From the NCBI GenBank assembly GCA_045533115.1, contig JAZSHF010000032.1, positions 1 to 38,968 of the forward strand: a DNA stretch of 38,968 bases. Direction: 5' to 3'. The notes under the pieces are model-generated. The model ran no database searches. It saw only the letters and a program-made list of their open reading frames with translations, and was not told the origin of the DNA. Position numbers and translations under genes: made by a program. Positions within the stretch are counted from its first letter, which is position 1, and every line of letters begins with the position of its first letter. Of the stretch, positions 7,600 to 15,717 are shown in pieces. This stretch comes from Colimorpha_A sp045533115 (GTDB taxonomy: Bacteria; Bacillota; Clostridia; Oscillospirales; CAG-272).

Positions 7600-8643
7600 T
7601 CAGATGTAAAGCCCTATGAGTTTATCAAGCATCTTGTCAAAAGACAGCCCGATGCCTTTCATCATATTTGGGTATCGGCTGTGTGAGGTGAAGCCTGGAA
7701 TGGTATTGACCTCGTTAAATACTATGCGCTTATCGGGAGTAAGGAACATATCCACGCGGGCAAATCCGGTGCAGGCGAGTGCCTTGTAAATTATCTTTGC
7801 CGTCTCTCTTATGTGCTCCTCGGTCTCAGGGTCGATTCGTGCGGGCATATAAATGTTCGAAGTAATGAGATTATACTTTTCTGTAAAGTCGAAGAAGCCG
7901 TGCGAAAGCTCAATCTCGTCGACACGTCCGACAGTAAGCTCGTCAATTCCGAGAACGGCACAGCCGACCTCAAAGCCGTCGATGTTTTCCTCAACAATTA
8001 CCTCGTCGTCGTGCTCAAATGCGAATCTGATTGCAGGAACCAACTCTTCCTTTCGGAATATTTTAGTGATACCAAAGGATGATCCTGCGCGAACCGGCTT
8101 GACGAAAAGGGGATACGTCAGATTCTCCGTAAGGGCAGGCGCGTCGCTTTCCTGAAACCTTCTTATCATAACCGCCTTTGGAACCTCAATTCCCGCAAGC
8201 TCAACAAGCTTGTGTGCACGGTCCTTGTCCATGCAAAGTGCGGAGGAAAGGGCAGAGCAGCCGACTATCGGTATTCCCGCAAGCTCAAATAGACCCTGTA
8301 CAGTTCCGTCCTCGCCGTTCTTTCCGTGCAGGATCGGAAGAGCGAGGTCGATCTCGGTAAGAACGTTGCCGCTTTCGGTAAGCTCAATGATGCCCTTTGA
8401 GGATCTGCTGTGCGAGATTACTACGGGAGTGAGAAGCGTCGGATCGTTCATCCATGTATTGTTCGGCAGATTCTCGTAGCTGCCGTAATAGCGGTACCAG
8501 TCACCGTCACGGGTAATTCCGAGCGGTATAACGTCGTACTTTTCGGAATCAAGATTATCGAATACCGAGAAAGCCGATTGAAGCGATATTTCGTATTCCG
8601 TTGAGTTGCCGCCGAAAATCACGGCGATTCTGACTTTTGACAT
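7600..8643 (-). CDS. D-Ala-D-Ser / D-Ala-D-Ala ligase, VanG-like
   Basis: The 347-residue cytosolic ATP-grasp ligase joins D-Ala to a second D-amino acid for the peptidoglycan stem. Seen are the N-terminal GGNSTEYEISLQSA (11-24), HGKNGEDGTVQG (106-117), YPLFVKPVRAGSSFGI (177-192), and the metal and substrate site RVDMF...FNEVNTIPGFTSHSRYPNMM (296-328). The omega loop reads GFFDFTEKYNLITSNI (249-264), close to what I recall for VanG D-Ala-D-Ser ligase, and the whole protein follows VanG more closely than DdlA/B. The following gene encodes a VanT-like racemase, which supports serine as second substrate. The ATG at 8643 was chosen for its AAGGAG site; the frame extends upstream without one. No vanXY, vanW or vanRS gene lies nearby. 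Confidence 0.82.
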   Translation of the reverse strand: MSKVRIAVIFGGNSTEYEISLQSAFSVFDNLDSEKYDVIPLGITRDGDWYRYYGSYENLPNNTWMNDPTLLTPVVISHSRSSKGIIELTESGNVLTEIDLALPILHGKNGEDGTVQGLFELAGIPIVGCSALSSALCMDKDRAHKLVELAGIEVPKAVMIRRFQESDAPALTENLTYPLFVKPVRAGSSFGITKIFRKEELVPAIRFAFEHDDEVIVEENIDGFEVGCAVLGIDELTVGRVDEIELSHGFFDFTEKYNLITSNIYMPARIDPETEEHIRETAKIIYKALACTGFARVDMFLTPDKRIVFNEVNTIPGFTSHSRYPNMMKGIGLSFDKMLDKLIGLYI

Positions 8644-8680
8644 TGATAGCTCCTTAATCTGCATATAAACATTCAGTATG

Positions 8681-8709
8681 ATTATAACTCTAATGTTACA
8701 AATTGTCAA
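8681..8709 (-). promoter_or_regulatory. Consensus sigma-A promoter for the VanG/VanT-like operon
   Basis: On the reverse strand TTGACA (8704-8709), a 17-nt spacer and TATAAT (8681-8686) form a perfect consensus promoter. This suggests constitutive or repressor-controlled expression rather than an activator-dependent VanR promoter. Confidence 0.85.
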
Positions 8710-8732
8710 CTACTTGTTTATGATAATCGCTA

Positions 8733-8761
8733 TTGACTTAAGCATTGATTTGTAGTATACT
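8733..8761 (+). promoter_or_regulatory. Sigma-A promoter for the CNNM/CorC gene
   Basis: TTGACT (8733-8738), a 17-nt spacer and TATACT (8756-8761) lie 32 nt before the TTG start. It diverges from the ligase promoter, with 23 bp between the two -35 boxes. Confidence 0.7.
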
Positions 8762-8793
8762 GTTAGAAAAAATTAAATTAGGGGGGATTCTTT

Positions 8794-10140
8794 TTGGATC
8801 CGTTATGGGGTCAATTATTACTCCAGATCGTTCTTATACTTATTAACTCGCTCTTTGCCTGCTCCGAGATGGCCGTAGTTTCTCTTAACGAGAAAAAGAT
8901 GGAAAAGCTTGCAGAGGACGGCAATAAGAAAGCCGCTAAGCTTCTTAAAATGCTTCGCAGCCCCGACAGATTTCTGTCAACTATTCAGATAAGCATTACT
9001 CTTGCCGGTTTCCTTGCATCGGCTTTTGCGGCTGATAATCTTGCAGGTCGGATGACCGAATGGTTGTATTTTGATGTTGGCTTCAAGGCACTCGGAATTA
9101 CAGCGCTCGACACTATCTGTGTCGTAGCGGTTACGATAATTCTTTCCTATTTTACGCTTATTCTCGGAGAGCTTGTTCCGAAAAGAATAGCAATGAAGAA
9201 TCCCGAAAAGGCGGCTATGCGGCTTTGCTCACTCGTTAGTTTTTTCGCTGCAATTTTCCGTCCCGCTGTCTGGTTTTTGTCGGTTTCGACAAACCTCGTT
9301 CTTAAAATGCTTCGAATTGATCCCAAGCACGAGGAAGAGGAAGTAACCGAGGAGGAAATAATGCTTATGGTCGAGTCGAGCGAGGAGGACGGTAACATTC
9401 AGGCAGACGAAAAGGAAATGATCGAAAACATCTTCGAGTTCAATAATACTACCGCCGCTGACATTATGACGCATCGTACCGAGATGACGGCAATAGATAT
9501 TAACGACAGCTTTGAAGATATCATTAAGACGATAAACGAAACAGGTTATTCGCGTTTTCCTGTTTATAAAAATGATATAGATAACGTAATCGGTGTTCTG
9601 AGCACGAGAAGATTTCTGCTTAATATCTGTGAAAAATCTCCGAAAACATTGAGAGAGCTTGTATTTGAGCCGAATTTCGTTCCCGAATCGGTCCGCGCAG
9701 ACCTTCTGTTCCGAGATATGCAGGAAAAGAAGGCACACATGGCAATTATTCTTGACGAGTACGGCGGAACTGCCGGTCTTGTGACTATGGAAGACCTTAT
9801 CGAACAGATCGTCGGTAATATCTACGATGAGACTGATGAGCAGTTTGAAGATGAAGAGATCGAAGAGATCGGTGAGAATTTATACCGTATTGACGGTAGT
9901 GTTTCACTGGATACTGTCGAAGAAGCCCTTGACATTGATTTTCCTCCCGAGGATGATGATCTTTCAACTCTTTCGGGACTTATTTTCAGTAGATTTACCA
10001 CTATTCCTGCAGACGGAGAAACGCCCGAGCTTGTGATCGACCGGCTTCATATTAAGGTCGAGGAGATAACGGAGCACAGAGTCGTATCCGCTGTCGTTGA
10101 GCTTCTCCCAAAGGAAGAAAGCGAGGAAGACGAGGAATAA
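8794..10140 (+). CDS. CNNM/HlyC-CorC family membrane protein with CBS pair
   Basis: The 448-residue protein has an N-terminal CNNM (DUF21) membrane domain (about residues 1-195, four hydrophobic segments), two CBS repeats (about 215-340; IMTHRTEM, GYSRFPVYKNDIDNVIGVL, MAIILDEYGGTAGLVTMEDL) and a C-terminal CorC/HlyC domain with the acidic linker EQFEDEEIEEIG. Relatives act in magnesium or sodium-linked cation export and are often annotated as haemolysins without good reason. The start is a TTG at 8794 preceded by GGGGGGAT about 6 nt upstream; the next downstream ATG codons would remove the first membrane segment. It is a single-gene unit with its own promoter and a shared terminator. Confidence 0.88.
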   Translation: MDPLWGQLLLQIVLILINSLFACSEMAVVSLNEKKMEKLAEDGNKKAAKLLKMLRSPDRFLSTIQISITLAGFLASAFAADNLAGRMTEWLYFDVGFKALGITALDTICVVAVTIILSYFTLILGELVPKRIAMKNPEKAAMRLCSLVSFFAAIFRPAVWFLSVSTNLVLKMLRIDPKHEEEEVTEEEIMLMVESSEEDGNIQADEKEMIENIFEFNNTTAADIMTHRTEMTAIDINDSFEDIIKTINETGYSRFPVYKNDIDNVIGVLSTRRFLLNICEKSPKTLRELVFEPNFVPESVRADLLFRDMQEKKAHMAIILDEYGGTAGLVTMEDLIEQIVGNIYDETDEQFEDEEIEEIGENLYRIDGSVSLDTVEEALDIDFPPEDDDLSTLSGLIFSRFTTIPADGETPELVIDRLHIKVEEITEHRVVSAVVELLPKEESEEDEE

Positions 10141-10143
10141 AAT

Positions 10144-10174
10144 AAAGGCAACTTCAAATTTGAAGTTGCCTTTT
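10144..10174. terminator. Perfect palindromic bidirectional terminator
   Basis: A 30-bp perfect palindrome, AAAGGCAACTTCAAA followed by its complement (10144-10158 and 10159-10173), lies between the CorC stop and the HAD stop, with T-rich tails on both strands. It can serve both convergent genes. Confidence 0.85.
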
Positions 10175-10175
10175 C

Positions 10176-10826
10176 TTATAGCTTGAGAAGAAGCTCTGTA
10201 AGCTCTTTTGCGTCGTTAACGATATGATCTGCACCTGCATCCTTAAGCTCGGCTTCGCTTCCGTAGCCGAAGGTTACGCCGATGCTGTCAAGGCGGGATT
10301 TCTTTGCTCCGTCAATGTCGTGAAGACGATCGCCGACCATAACTATACGGCTTCTGTCCGTCACTTTTGCAGTCTCGAGCGCGTATTCGATTACCTCGTG
10401 CTTATCGGTGCGTCTGTGGTCCATTTCTGAGCCGCAAACGTGTGCAAAGTAGTCGTGAATCTTAAAATATTCAAGTATTTGATTAGCGTATATTTCGGGC
10501 TTTGATGTTGCTAAAACGATGGTTTTGCCTGCCTTTTTCAGCGCTTCAAGCATATCTGTCACGCCGTCGTAAAGCGTATTTTCAAATATCCCCTTTACTG
10601 CGTAGTACTCTCTGTAATAGACGACAGCAAGGTCGGCGTCCTCGTCGGACATTCCGAATAGATTTTTGAAATTGCTGACAAGAGGCGGGCCGATAAATTT
10701 GTTCAGCTCATTACGGCTCGGAATGGGAATGCCAAATTTATTAAGGGCATAGGCGGCGGAATTTTTGATTCCGTCGCCCGAGTCCGTTATTGTTCCGTCA
10801 AGGTCAAAAAATATAACGTCTTTCAT
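10176..10826 (-). CDS. HAD-family phosphatase, phosphoglycolate phosphatase-like
   Basis: The 216-residue haloacid-dehalogenase hydrolase has nucleophile motif I FFDLDGT (Asp8 and Asp10), motif II LATSK near residue 110, and the motif III/IV acidic block VMVGDRLHDIDGAKK near 168-182. The alpha-helical cap between motifs I and II places it in the PGP/Gph-like subfamily I. Substrates in this group range from phosphoglycolate to nucleotides and pyrophosphate, so the specific reaction is not assigned. It starts 17 nt after the ABC-transporter stop with a weak ribosome site and is probably co-transcribed with it, although no functional link is obvious. Confidence 0.85.
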   Translation of the reverse strand: MKDVIFFDLDGTITDSGDGIKNSAAYALNKFGIPIPSRNELNKFIGPPLVSNFKNLFGMSDEDADLAVVYYREYYAVKGIFENTLYDGVTDMLEALKKAGKTIVLATSKPEIYANQILEYFKIHDYFAHVCGSEMDHRRTDKHEVIEYALETAKVTDRSRIVMVGDRLHDIDGAKKSRLDSIGVTFGYGSEAELKDAGADHIVNDAKELTELLLKL

Positions 10827-10843
10827 TTTAAGATTCCAAATGA

Positions 10844-13800
10844 TTATTCAGTGCGAAGTGCTACAACGGGATCCTTTTTCGCAGCGCCCCGCGAGGGGAT
10901 GAGACCCGAAATAAGAGTTAATAGAACGCTTATCGTTATGAGCGCGATTGCCACTCTTATATCAAGAGATGCGCGGAGATTTGCTATACCCGTCATAGCA
11001 TAGAGAATAAGGTTGATCGGTATGCAAGCGAGGTATGTGAAGAGAACACCGATAAGACCCGACGAGAAGCCTATAATCACCGTTTCAGCGTTGAACATGC
11101 TGCAAACGTTACGCTTAGATGCTCCGATCGCGCGGAGAATACCTATCTCCTTTGTTCTTTCCTGAACAGAAATCAGCGTGATGACGCCGATCATTATTGA
11201 GGAAACGATAAGAGAAACGCTGACAAAAGCGATAAGAACGTACTTGATCGCGTTGATGATCGTTGTTATCGACGACATCATTATTCCCATATAGTCGGTA
11301 TACTCAATGCGGGAAATTTCGTCAACACCCTTGTTGTAGGTGTTTATCATCTCTTCAATTACGTCTTTATCTGCAAACGAGGTAGCGAAGAGATTTATTG
11401 TGGTCGGTTGTTCAAGGTCAATGAATCCGAGCTTTTGCATATTCAGATTGTATGTCGAATTTGAAAACTCAAAAACGCTGTCGTAGTACGTGGCGCACTG
11501 CTCGTCGGTATAGTTGATAATTGCGTCGTCAAACATAGAAGCAAGCTCTTCCGGCGTTTTGTCGGCATAAAGGGCTTTTTGCTCCGATGCATATTTTGCA
11601 GTTTCCTGTTCAGCAATAAAGCCGCTTATGAGGGCGGTGATTTGCTCATTTGGCATATTGTCAATATATTTGCGTGCGTCCTCTTCAGACATTGAGCTTG
11701 AAGATGATAGAATATGAGAAATTACTGCTTCTTTCATCATTTCAGGCGTCATATTAGCAAGCACCTGTCCGATCTTGCCTGCAAGGTATTCAGGAGACGG
11801 TATTGAAATGATCGACATATACGTTTCTGCTTTTTCAGCCGCTGTCATTGCGCTCACGTGAGCACGGAACGTCTCTGCCTTTTTAGCGTTGTCGAGAACG
11901 CCCTCACTGTCAGCGAATGGCAGACCCGTAAAAATATCTATTGTAGGATTATTTATCTGATGGATAATAGCGCTTGCTTCTTTGTTTTGTTCAGCCACGT
12001 ACTCGGTAAGGTGATAGGTGTATCCGATTGTTCCTGATATCAGAGTAGACGACGTGCCTTCCTGAAGCTTGATTATTCCCGTGACCTTAAGCGGAATTGC
12101 ATTGGAGTAGAGCGCGTTAAGACCAACGTTGTCGGTCGTAATATCCTTGTAGACACCGTCTCTCATTGAGTAGCAGTCGGCGTTCAGTATCGTTCTGAAC
12201 TCCATATTGCAGATCTCTTTATAAGACCATTTTTGCGTTTCGAATTCGAGGGGCTGATCCTTTGCGGCGGCAGTAACTATCCTGTCGATCTCGGCGTCGG
12301 ATATAAGTCCGAGAGCGTAAAGAGTCATATCGTCAATCTCGTTATTTTCGTCAACGACGATTACGATCTCATCGTAGGCATTAGGCCATTCACCGTAAAT
12401 AAGGTCGTATTGCTTCTTAATGAGCGGATTGATAGCAGATCCGTCCTTGCCGGGCAGAAGCTCCTGCCATACTCTCATCATTGACGACATTCCACCACCC
12501 GAAAGCATTGAGAGCATACTTGTGTCACCGTTGAGCTGTGAGCCGCTTATCTCGCCCATGTACTTCATAAGCATCTTCTGAATTAGCTCTTCGGTGTTGC
12601 TTTTGATTATCGTTCCGTCTACGTTCTTAGTATAGATGTTGAGGTCGACTCCGTAGGAATACTGAATACCGTTTATTGCGGCGTTGAATCTACCGTTATC
12701 CTTTACATCCAGCTTCGTTTCAAGATACTTTTTGAAGGATCGAAGATCGTTTTCCTTTGCCTGTATCTGGCTTAACGTGTTTACAAGATCGTAAAGGACG
12801 GGGTTCTGATATACCGCATCGTTTTCGTGCTGCTGTTTATTCTTTGCGGCACCGATAAACGTTTCCATCAGCGTTCCTATGCTGACGTGTTCCGCCTCAA
12901 GTGTTATCGGGTAAGAGGAAAGAGTGCTTTCCTGAACGTAAGAAATATAGTTCGTCGTTCCTTCCGAAACCGCGTAAATTAGCGCAATTCCGATGATACC
13001 GATACTGCCTGCAAAAGACGTAAGAACTGTTCTTCCTTTTTTGGTGAACAGATTTCTAATTGACAAACCAAATGAGGTGAAGAAGGACATTGACGGCTTC
13101 TTCTCCTTTTTGATCTTATTGCCGCTTGACGCATTGAGGGCTACAAGCTCATTTTTCTCGGCTTCGATCTCTTCATCGGTCAACGGCATCGAATCTGAGA
13201 CAATAACGCCGTCGAGCATTCTAACGGTTCTTGTTGAATACTGCTCTGCAAGCTCCGGGTTGTGAGTAACCATTACGACAAGACGTTCCTTCGAGATCTC
13301 CTTGAGTATCTCCATGACCTGAACGCTCGTTTCGGAGTCAAGAGCACCCGTCGGCTCGTCGGCAAGTATGATGTCGGGGTTGTTTACGATCGCACGGGCG
13401 ATGGCAACTCTCTGCATCTGTCCGCCTGACATTTCGCTCGGTTTCTTTTTGAGCTGAGAGCTTAGACCTACTGCCGCAAGTGCTTCCTTTGCTCTCTTTC
13501 TGCGCTCGGACTTAGAGACGCCTGAAAGCGTAAGAGCCAATTCGACGTTCTGGAGAACCGTCTGATGGGGGATCAGGTTATAGCTTTGGAAAACGAAGCC
13601 GACCGAGTGGTTACGGTAGGTATCCCAATCTCTGTCCTTGTAGTTTTTAGTCGATCTTCCGTTAATTATAAGATCGCCTTCCGTATATCTGTCAAGACCG
13701 CCGATGATGTTAAGAAGAGTCGTTTTGCCGCATCCTGACTGCCCAAGTATGCTTACAAACTCACTTTTGCGGAACGAAAGAGAAACGCCCTTTAATGCGT

Positions 13801-13855
13801 GTACAGTTTCGTTGCCTGTAGGGTAATCCTTTGTTATATTTCTTAATTCGAGCAT
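10844..13855 (-). CDS. MacB-like ABC transporter, fused ATPase and FtsX-type permease
   Basis: The 1003-residue protein joins both halves of a MacB/LolD-type transporter. Residues 1-235 form the ATPase: Walker A GQSGCGKT (38-45), Q-loop Gln90, signature MSGGQ (142-146), and Walker B ILADE (163-167). A basic linker leads to a first membrane helix near 283-305, then a large extracytoplasmic domain of about 560 residues, then three C-terminal helices with the FtsX signature (QERTKEIGILRAIGASKR). Such proteins do not transport through the membrane; they work outside it as mechanotransducers, often on peptides or lipoproteins. Clostridia frequently carry this one-chain form, often beside two-component systems; none is present here. 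The HAD gene follows. No strong promoter was found upstream; a weak TGTAAA-N16-TATATT is possible. Confidence 0.9.
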   Translation of the reverse strand: MLELRNITKDYPTGNETVHALKGVSLSFRKSEFVSILGQSGCGKTTLLNIIGGLDRYTEGDLIINGRSTKNYKDRDWDTYRNHSVGFVFQSYNLIPHQTVLQNVELALTLSGVSKSERRKRAKEALAAVGLSSQLKKKPSEMSGGQMQRVAIARAIVNNPDIILADEPTGALDSETSVQVMEILKEISKERLVVMVTHNPELAEQYSTRTVRMLDGVIVSDSMPLTDEEIEAEKNELVALNASSGNKIKKEKKPSMSFFTSFGLSIRNLFTKKGRTVLTSFAGSIGIIGIALIYAVSEGTTNYISYVQESTLSSYPITLEAEHVSIGTLMETFIGAAKNKQQHENDAVYQNPVLYDLVNTLSQIQAKENDLRSFKKYLETKLDVKDNGRFNAAINGIQYSYGVDLNIYTKNVDGTIIKSNTEELIQKMLMKYMGEISGSQLNGDTSMLSMLSGGGMSSMMRVWQELLPGKDGSAINPLIKKQYDLIYGEWPNAYDEIVIVVDENNEIDDMTLYALGLISDAEIDRIVTAAAKDQPLEFETQKWSYKEICNMEFRTILNADCYSMRDGVYKDITTDNVGLNALYSNAIPLKVTGIIKLQEGTSSTLISGTIGYTYHLTEYVAEQNKEASAIIHQINNPTIDIFTGLPFADSEGVLDNAKKAETFRAHVSAMTAAEKAETYMSIISIPSPEYLAGKIGQVLANMTPEMMKEAVISHILSSSSSMSEEDARKYIDNMPNEQITALISGFIAEQETAKYASEQKALYADKTPEELASMFDDAIINYTDEQCATYYDSVFEFSNSTYNLNMQKLGFIDLEQPTTINLFATSFADKDVIEEMINTYNKGVDEISRIEYTDYMGIMMSSITTIINAIKYVLIAFVSVSLIVSSIMIGVITLISVQERTKEIGILRAIGASKRNVCSMFNAETVIIGFSSGLIGVLFTYLACIPINLILYAMTGIANLRASLDIRVAIALITISVLLTLISGLIPSRGAAKKDPVVALRTE

Positions 13856-13940
13856 TTTTCTACCTTCTTGTTATTATGATGAATATAATTTTAGTCCCAG
13901 TATTTTACATCTATGTGAATATATATGAATTATTTTGTGA

Positions 13941-13976
13941 AAAAATCGAAAAACCGCCGATTTTTATCAGCGGTTT
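13941..13976 (-). terminator. Terminator of the unknown 193-residue gene
   Basis: On the reverse strand AAACCGCTGA/TCGGCGGTTT (13951-13960 and 13967-13976, one G-U pair) is followed by TTTTTCGATTTTTT. The stop codon of the gene lies inside the 5' arm of the stem. Confidence 0.8.
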
Positions 13977-14548
13977 GAGATAGGAGTAGGTGCTTTGATC
14001 TCGGGGAAGGGTTTTACGTATTTACAGTAGGTCGTTATGTACGACGATCCAAAGGTCATAGAGAAGATATTGGCGTAGGGAACAGTAATCGGCTTTTCCG
14101 ACCACTCACCGCTTCCGTCAAAGGTTCTTACACGAATGCCTTGCTCGCCTACCGCAAGCACGCGTCCGACGATAAAGTATTTACTTGCACTATTCGGTAT
14201 ATAGCCCTCGATACTGACAGTTTCACCGGATGCGAGTATCGAATTAAAGGCGTGACGCCAGCTCTTTATATTGATCGGCGGGGTAGAGAGACGCGCGAGG
14301 TTTCCCTCTGCCTGATGTATTTTAAGATATGTGCCCCTTATCTGCTCGGCAGAAACGACGTCTGAAATCTGACGGACGGTAAAGCCGTCAAGACGGAAAT
14401 CCTTTTCGCTTACCGAGAGGAAAAGCGAGTCTGAAATTGCAACGGGAAAGAAAAATTCTTCATACTGCTGATACTCAAACGATATCTTGCATATCGCCGT
14501 TGGTGAAATACACGACTTGATCTTCGCCGCTACTTCGTTTGTCGACAT
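13967..14548 (-). CDS. Conserved-looking protein of unknown function
   Basis: I do not recognise this 193-residue protein. It has no membrane segment, signal peptide or Cys cluster. Alternating hydrophobic strands, for example SFEYQQYEEFFFPVAISDSL and the GYIPNSASKYFIVGRVLAVG region, suggest two or three small beta barrels, perhaps of the Sm or SH3 type. The ATG at 14548 was chosen because AAAGGAG lies 7 nt upstream; the frame extends 11 codons further without a ribosome site. It has its own sigma-A promoter and a terminator overlapping its stop codon, so it is a single-gene unit. Base composition and codon use match the neighbours, so it appears to be a resident gene. Confidence 0.7.
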   Translation of the reverse strand: MSTNEVAAKIKSCISPTAICKISFEYQQYEEFFFPVAISDSLFLSVSEKDFRLDGFTVRQISDVVSAEQIRGTYLKIHQAEGNLARLSTPPINIKSWRHAFNSILASGETVSIEGYIPNSASKYFIVGRVLAVGEQGIRVRTFDGSGEWSEKPITVPYANIFSMTFGSSYITTYCKYVKPFPEIKAPTPISNR

Positions 14549-14579
14549 AAGAACTCTCCTTTCAACGTAACTGAACAAC

Positions 14580-14608
14580 ATTATAGCAGATATTTATACA
14601 CAAATCAA
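14580..14608 (-). promoter_or_regulatory. Sigma-A promoter for the unknown 193-residue gene
   Basis: On the reverse strand TTGATT (14603-14608), a 17-nt spacer and TATAAT (14580-14585) lie 31 nt upstream of the ATG. Confidence 0.75.
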
Positions 14609-14610
14609 GT

Positions 14611-14651
14611 CAAAATTAAAATAAATCTCCCGACATCGGAGGTCGGGAGAT
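14611..14651 (-). terminator. Terminator of galE
   Basis: The stem ATCTCCCGAC/GTCGGGAGAT (14625-14634 and 14642-14651) with a 7-nt loop is followed on the reverse strand by TTATTTTAATTTTG. It begins 30 nt after the galE stop. Confidence 0.82.
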
Positions 14652-14681
14652 AATATCAAGCGCAGACGAAGAGGAAAAAGA

Positions 14682-15701
14682 TTAGTCGTTCGGGTAGCCA
14701 TCGGGATTCTTTTTGACAGCTTCCCAAGCGTCGCGGCACATATCGTCTATAGTAAGCTCCGCCTTCCACTTAAGGCCGCTGAGTGCCTTGTCGGGAGAAG
14801 CGTAGCAGACTGCGATATCGCCTTCGCGGCGGGGAGCGATCTTGTAGGGGAGGGGATTTCCGCTTGCTTTTTCAAATGCCTTAACAACGTCGAGAACCGA
14901 GTAGCCGTTACCTGTACCGAGATTAAACACTTCAATACCGCTGTTAGCGTCGGCATATTCAAGAGCCGCAACGTGTCCTTTTGCGAGGTCGGAAACGTGA
15001 ATGTAGTCACGGACACCCGTTCCGTCAAAAGTGGGATAGTCGTCACCGAAAACGTTTAGGTGAGGCATTTTACCCATTGCTACCTTAAGAATATAGGGCA
15101 TTAGATTGTTCGGAATACCGTTGGGATCCTCAACAAGAAGTCCGCTCTTGTGTGCGCCGATGGGATTGAAGTAACGGAGCAGAACGACGGAAAGTGTCTT
15201 GTCGGCGTGACAGGTATCCCTGAGGATCTCCTCAATCATATACTTGGTCTTGCCGTATGGATTGGAGCAGTTTCCGACGTGCATATCCTCGGTGATCGGC
15301 ACCTTTTCGGGGTCACCGTAAACTGTTGCGGACGAGCTGAAAATAAACTTGTTACATCCGTGCTTCTTCATCGTTTCGAGAAGTGAGAGGGTAGTATCGA
15401 GGTTGTTTCTGTAATAAAGTAGCGGAAGCTGTACCGATTCGCCTACAGCTTTAAGTCCCGCAAAGTGTATAACGGCGTCAATCTTATTTTCTTCAAAGAC
15501 CTTTTCAAGCGCCGTCTTGTCGGCAACGTCGTTTACATAAAGCTTTACCTTCGCGCCGGTAATTGCTTCAATACGGCGGACAGACTCGGGCTTGCTGTTT
15601 GCGAAGTTGTCGATGATGACTACGTCGTGTCCCTTTTCGATAAGCTCAACGGCGGTGTGGGAACCGATAAAGCCGGCTCCGCCTGTGAGAAGTACGTTCA
15701 T
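14682..15701 (-). CDS. galE: UDP-glucose 4-epimerase
   Basis: The 339-residue extended SDR enzyme interconverts UDP-glucose and UDP-galactose for the Leloir pathway and for surface polysaccharides. The NAD-binding GGAGFIGS is at residues 7-14, the catalytic Ser lies in FSSSATVYG near 124, and the YGKTK YxxxK motif is near residue 149. NPIGAHKSG and the C-terminal REGDIA are also typical of GalE. The ATG at 15701 was chosen for its AAGGAG site and for MNVLLTGGAGFIG as N-terminus; the frame runs on upstream without a ribosome site. It follows the membrane-protein gene by 16 nt and its ribosome site nearly touches that stop, so the two form an operon. Confidence 0.95.
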   Translation of the reverse strand: MNVLLTGGAGFIGSHTAVELIEKGHDVVIIDNFANSKPESVRRIEAITGAKVKLYVNDVADKTALEKVFEENKIDAVIHFAGLKAVGESVQLPLLYYRNNLDTTLSLLETMKKHGCNKFIFSSSATVYGDPEKVPITEDMHVGNCSNPYGKTKYMIEEILRDTCHADKTLSVVLLRYFNPIGAHKSGLLVEDPNGIPNNLMPYILKVAMGKMPHLNVFGDDYPTFDGTGVRDYIHVSDLAKGHVAALEYADANSGIEVFNLGTGNGYSVLDVVKAFEKASGNPLPYKIAPRREGDIAVCYASPDKALSGLKWKAELTIDDMCRDAWEAVKKNPDGYPND

Positions 15702-15717
15702 TTTTATCTCCTTAAAT

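Noticed and set aside
10844..13855. Two separate genes for ATPase and permease
   Set aside because: The frame is continuous through the linker with no internal ribosome site or stop, and one-chain forms are known.
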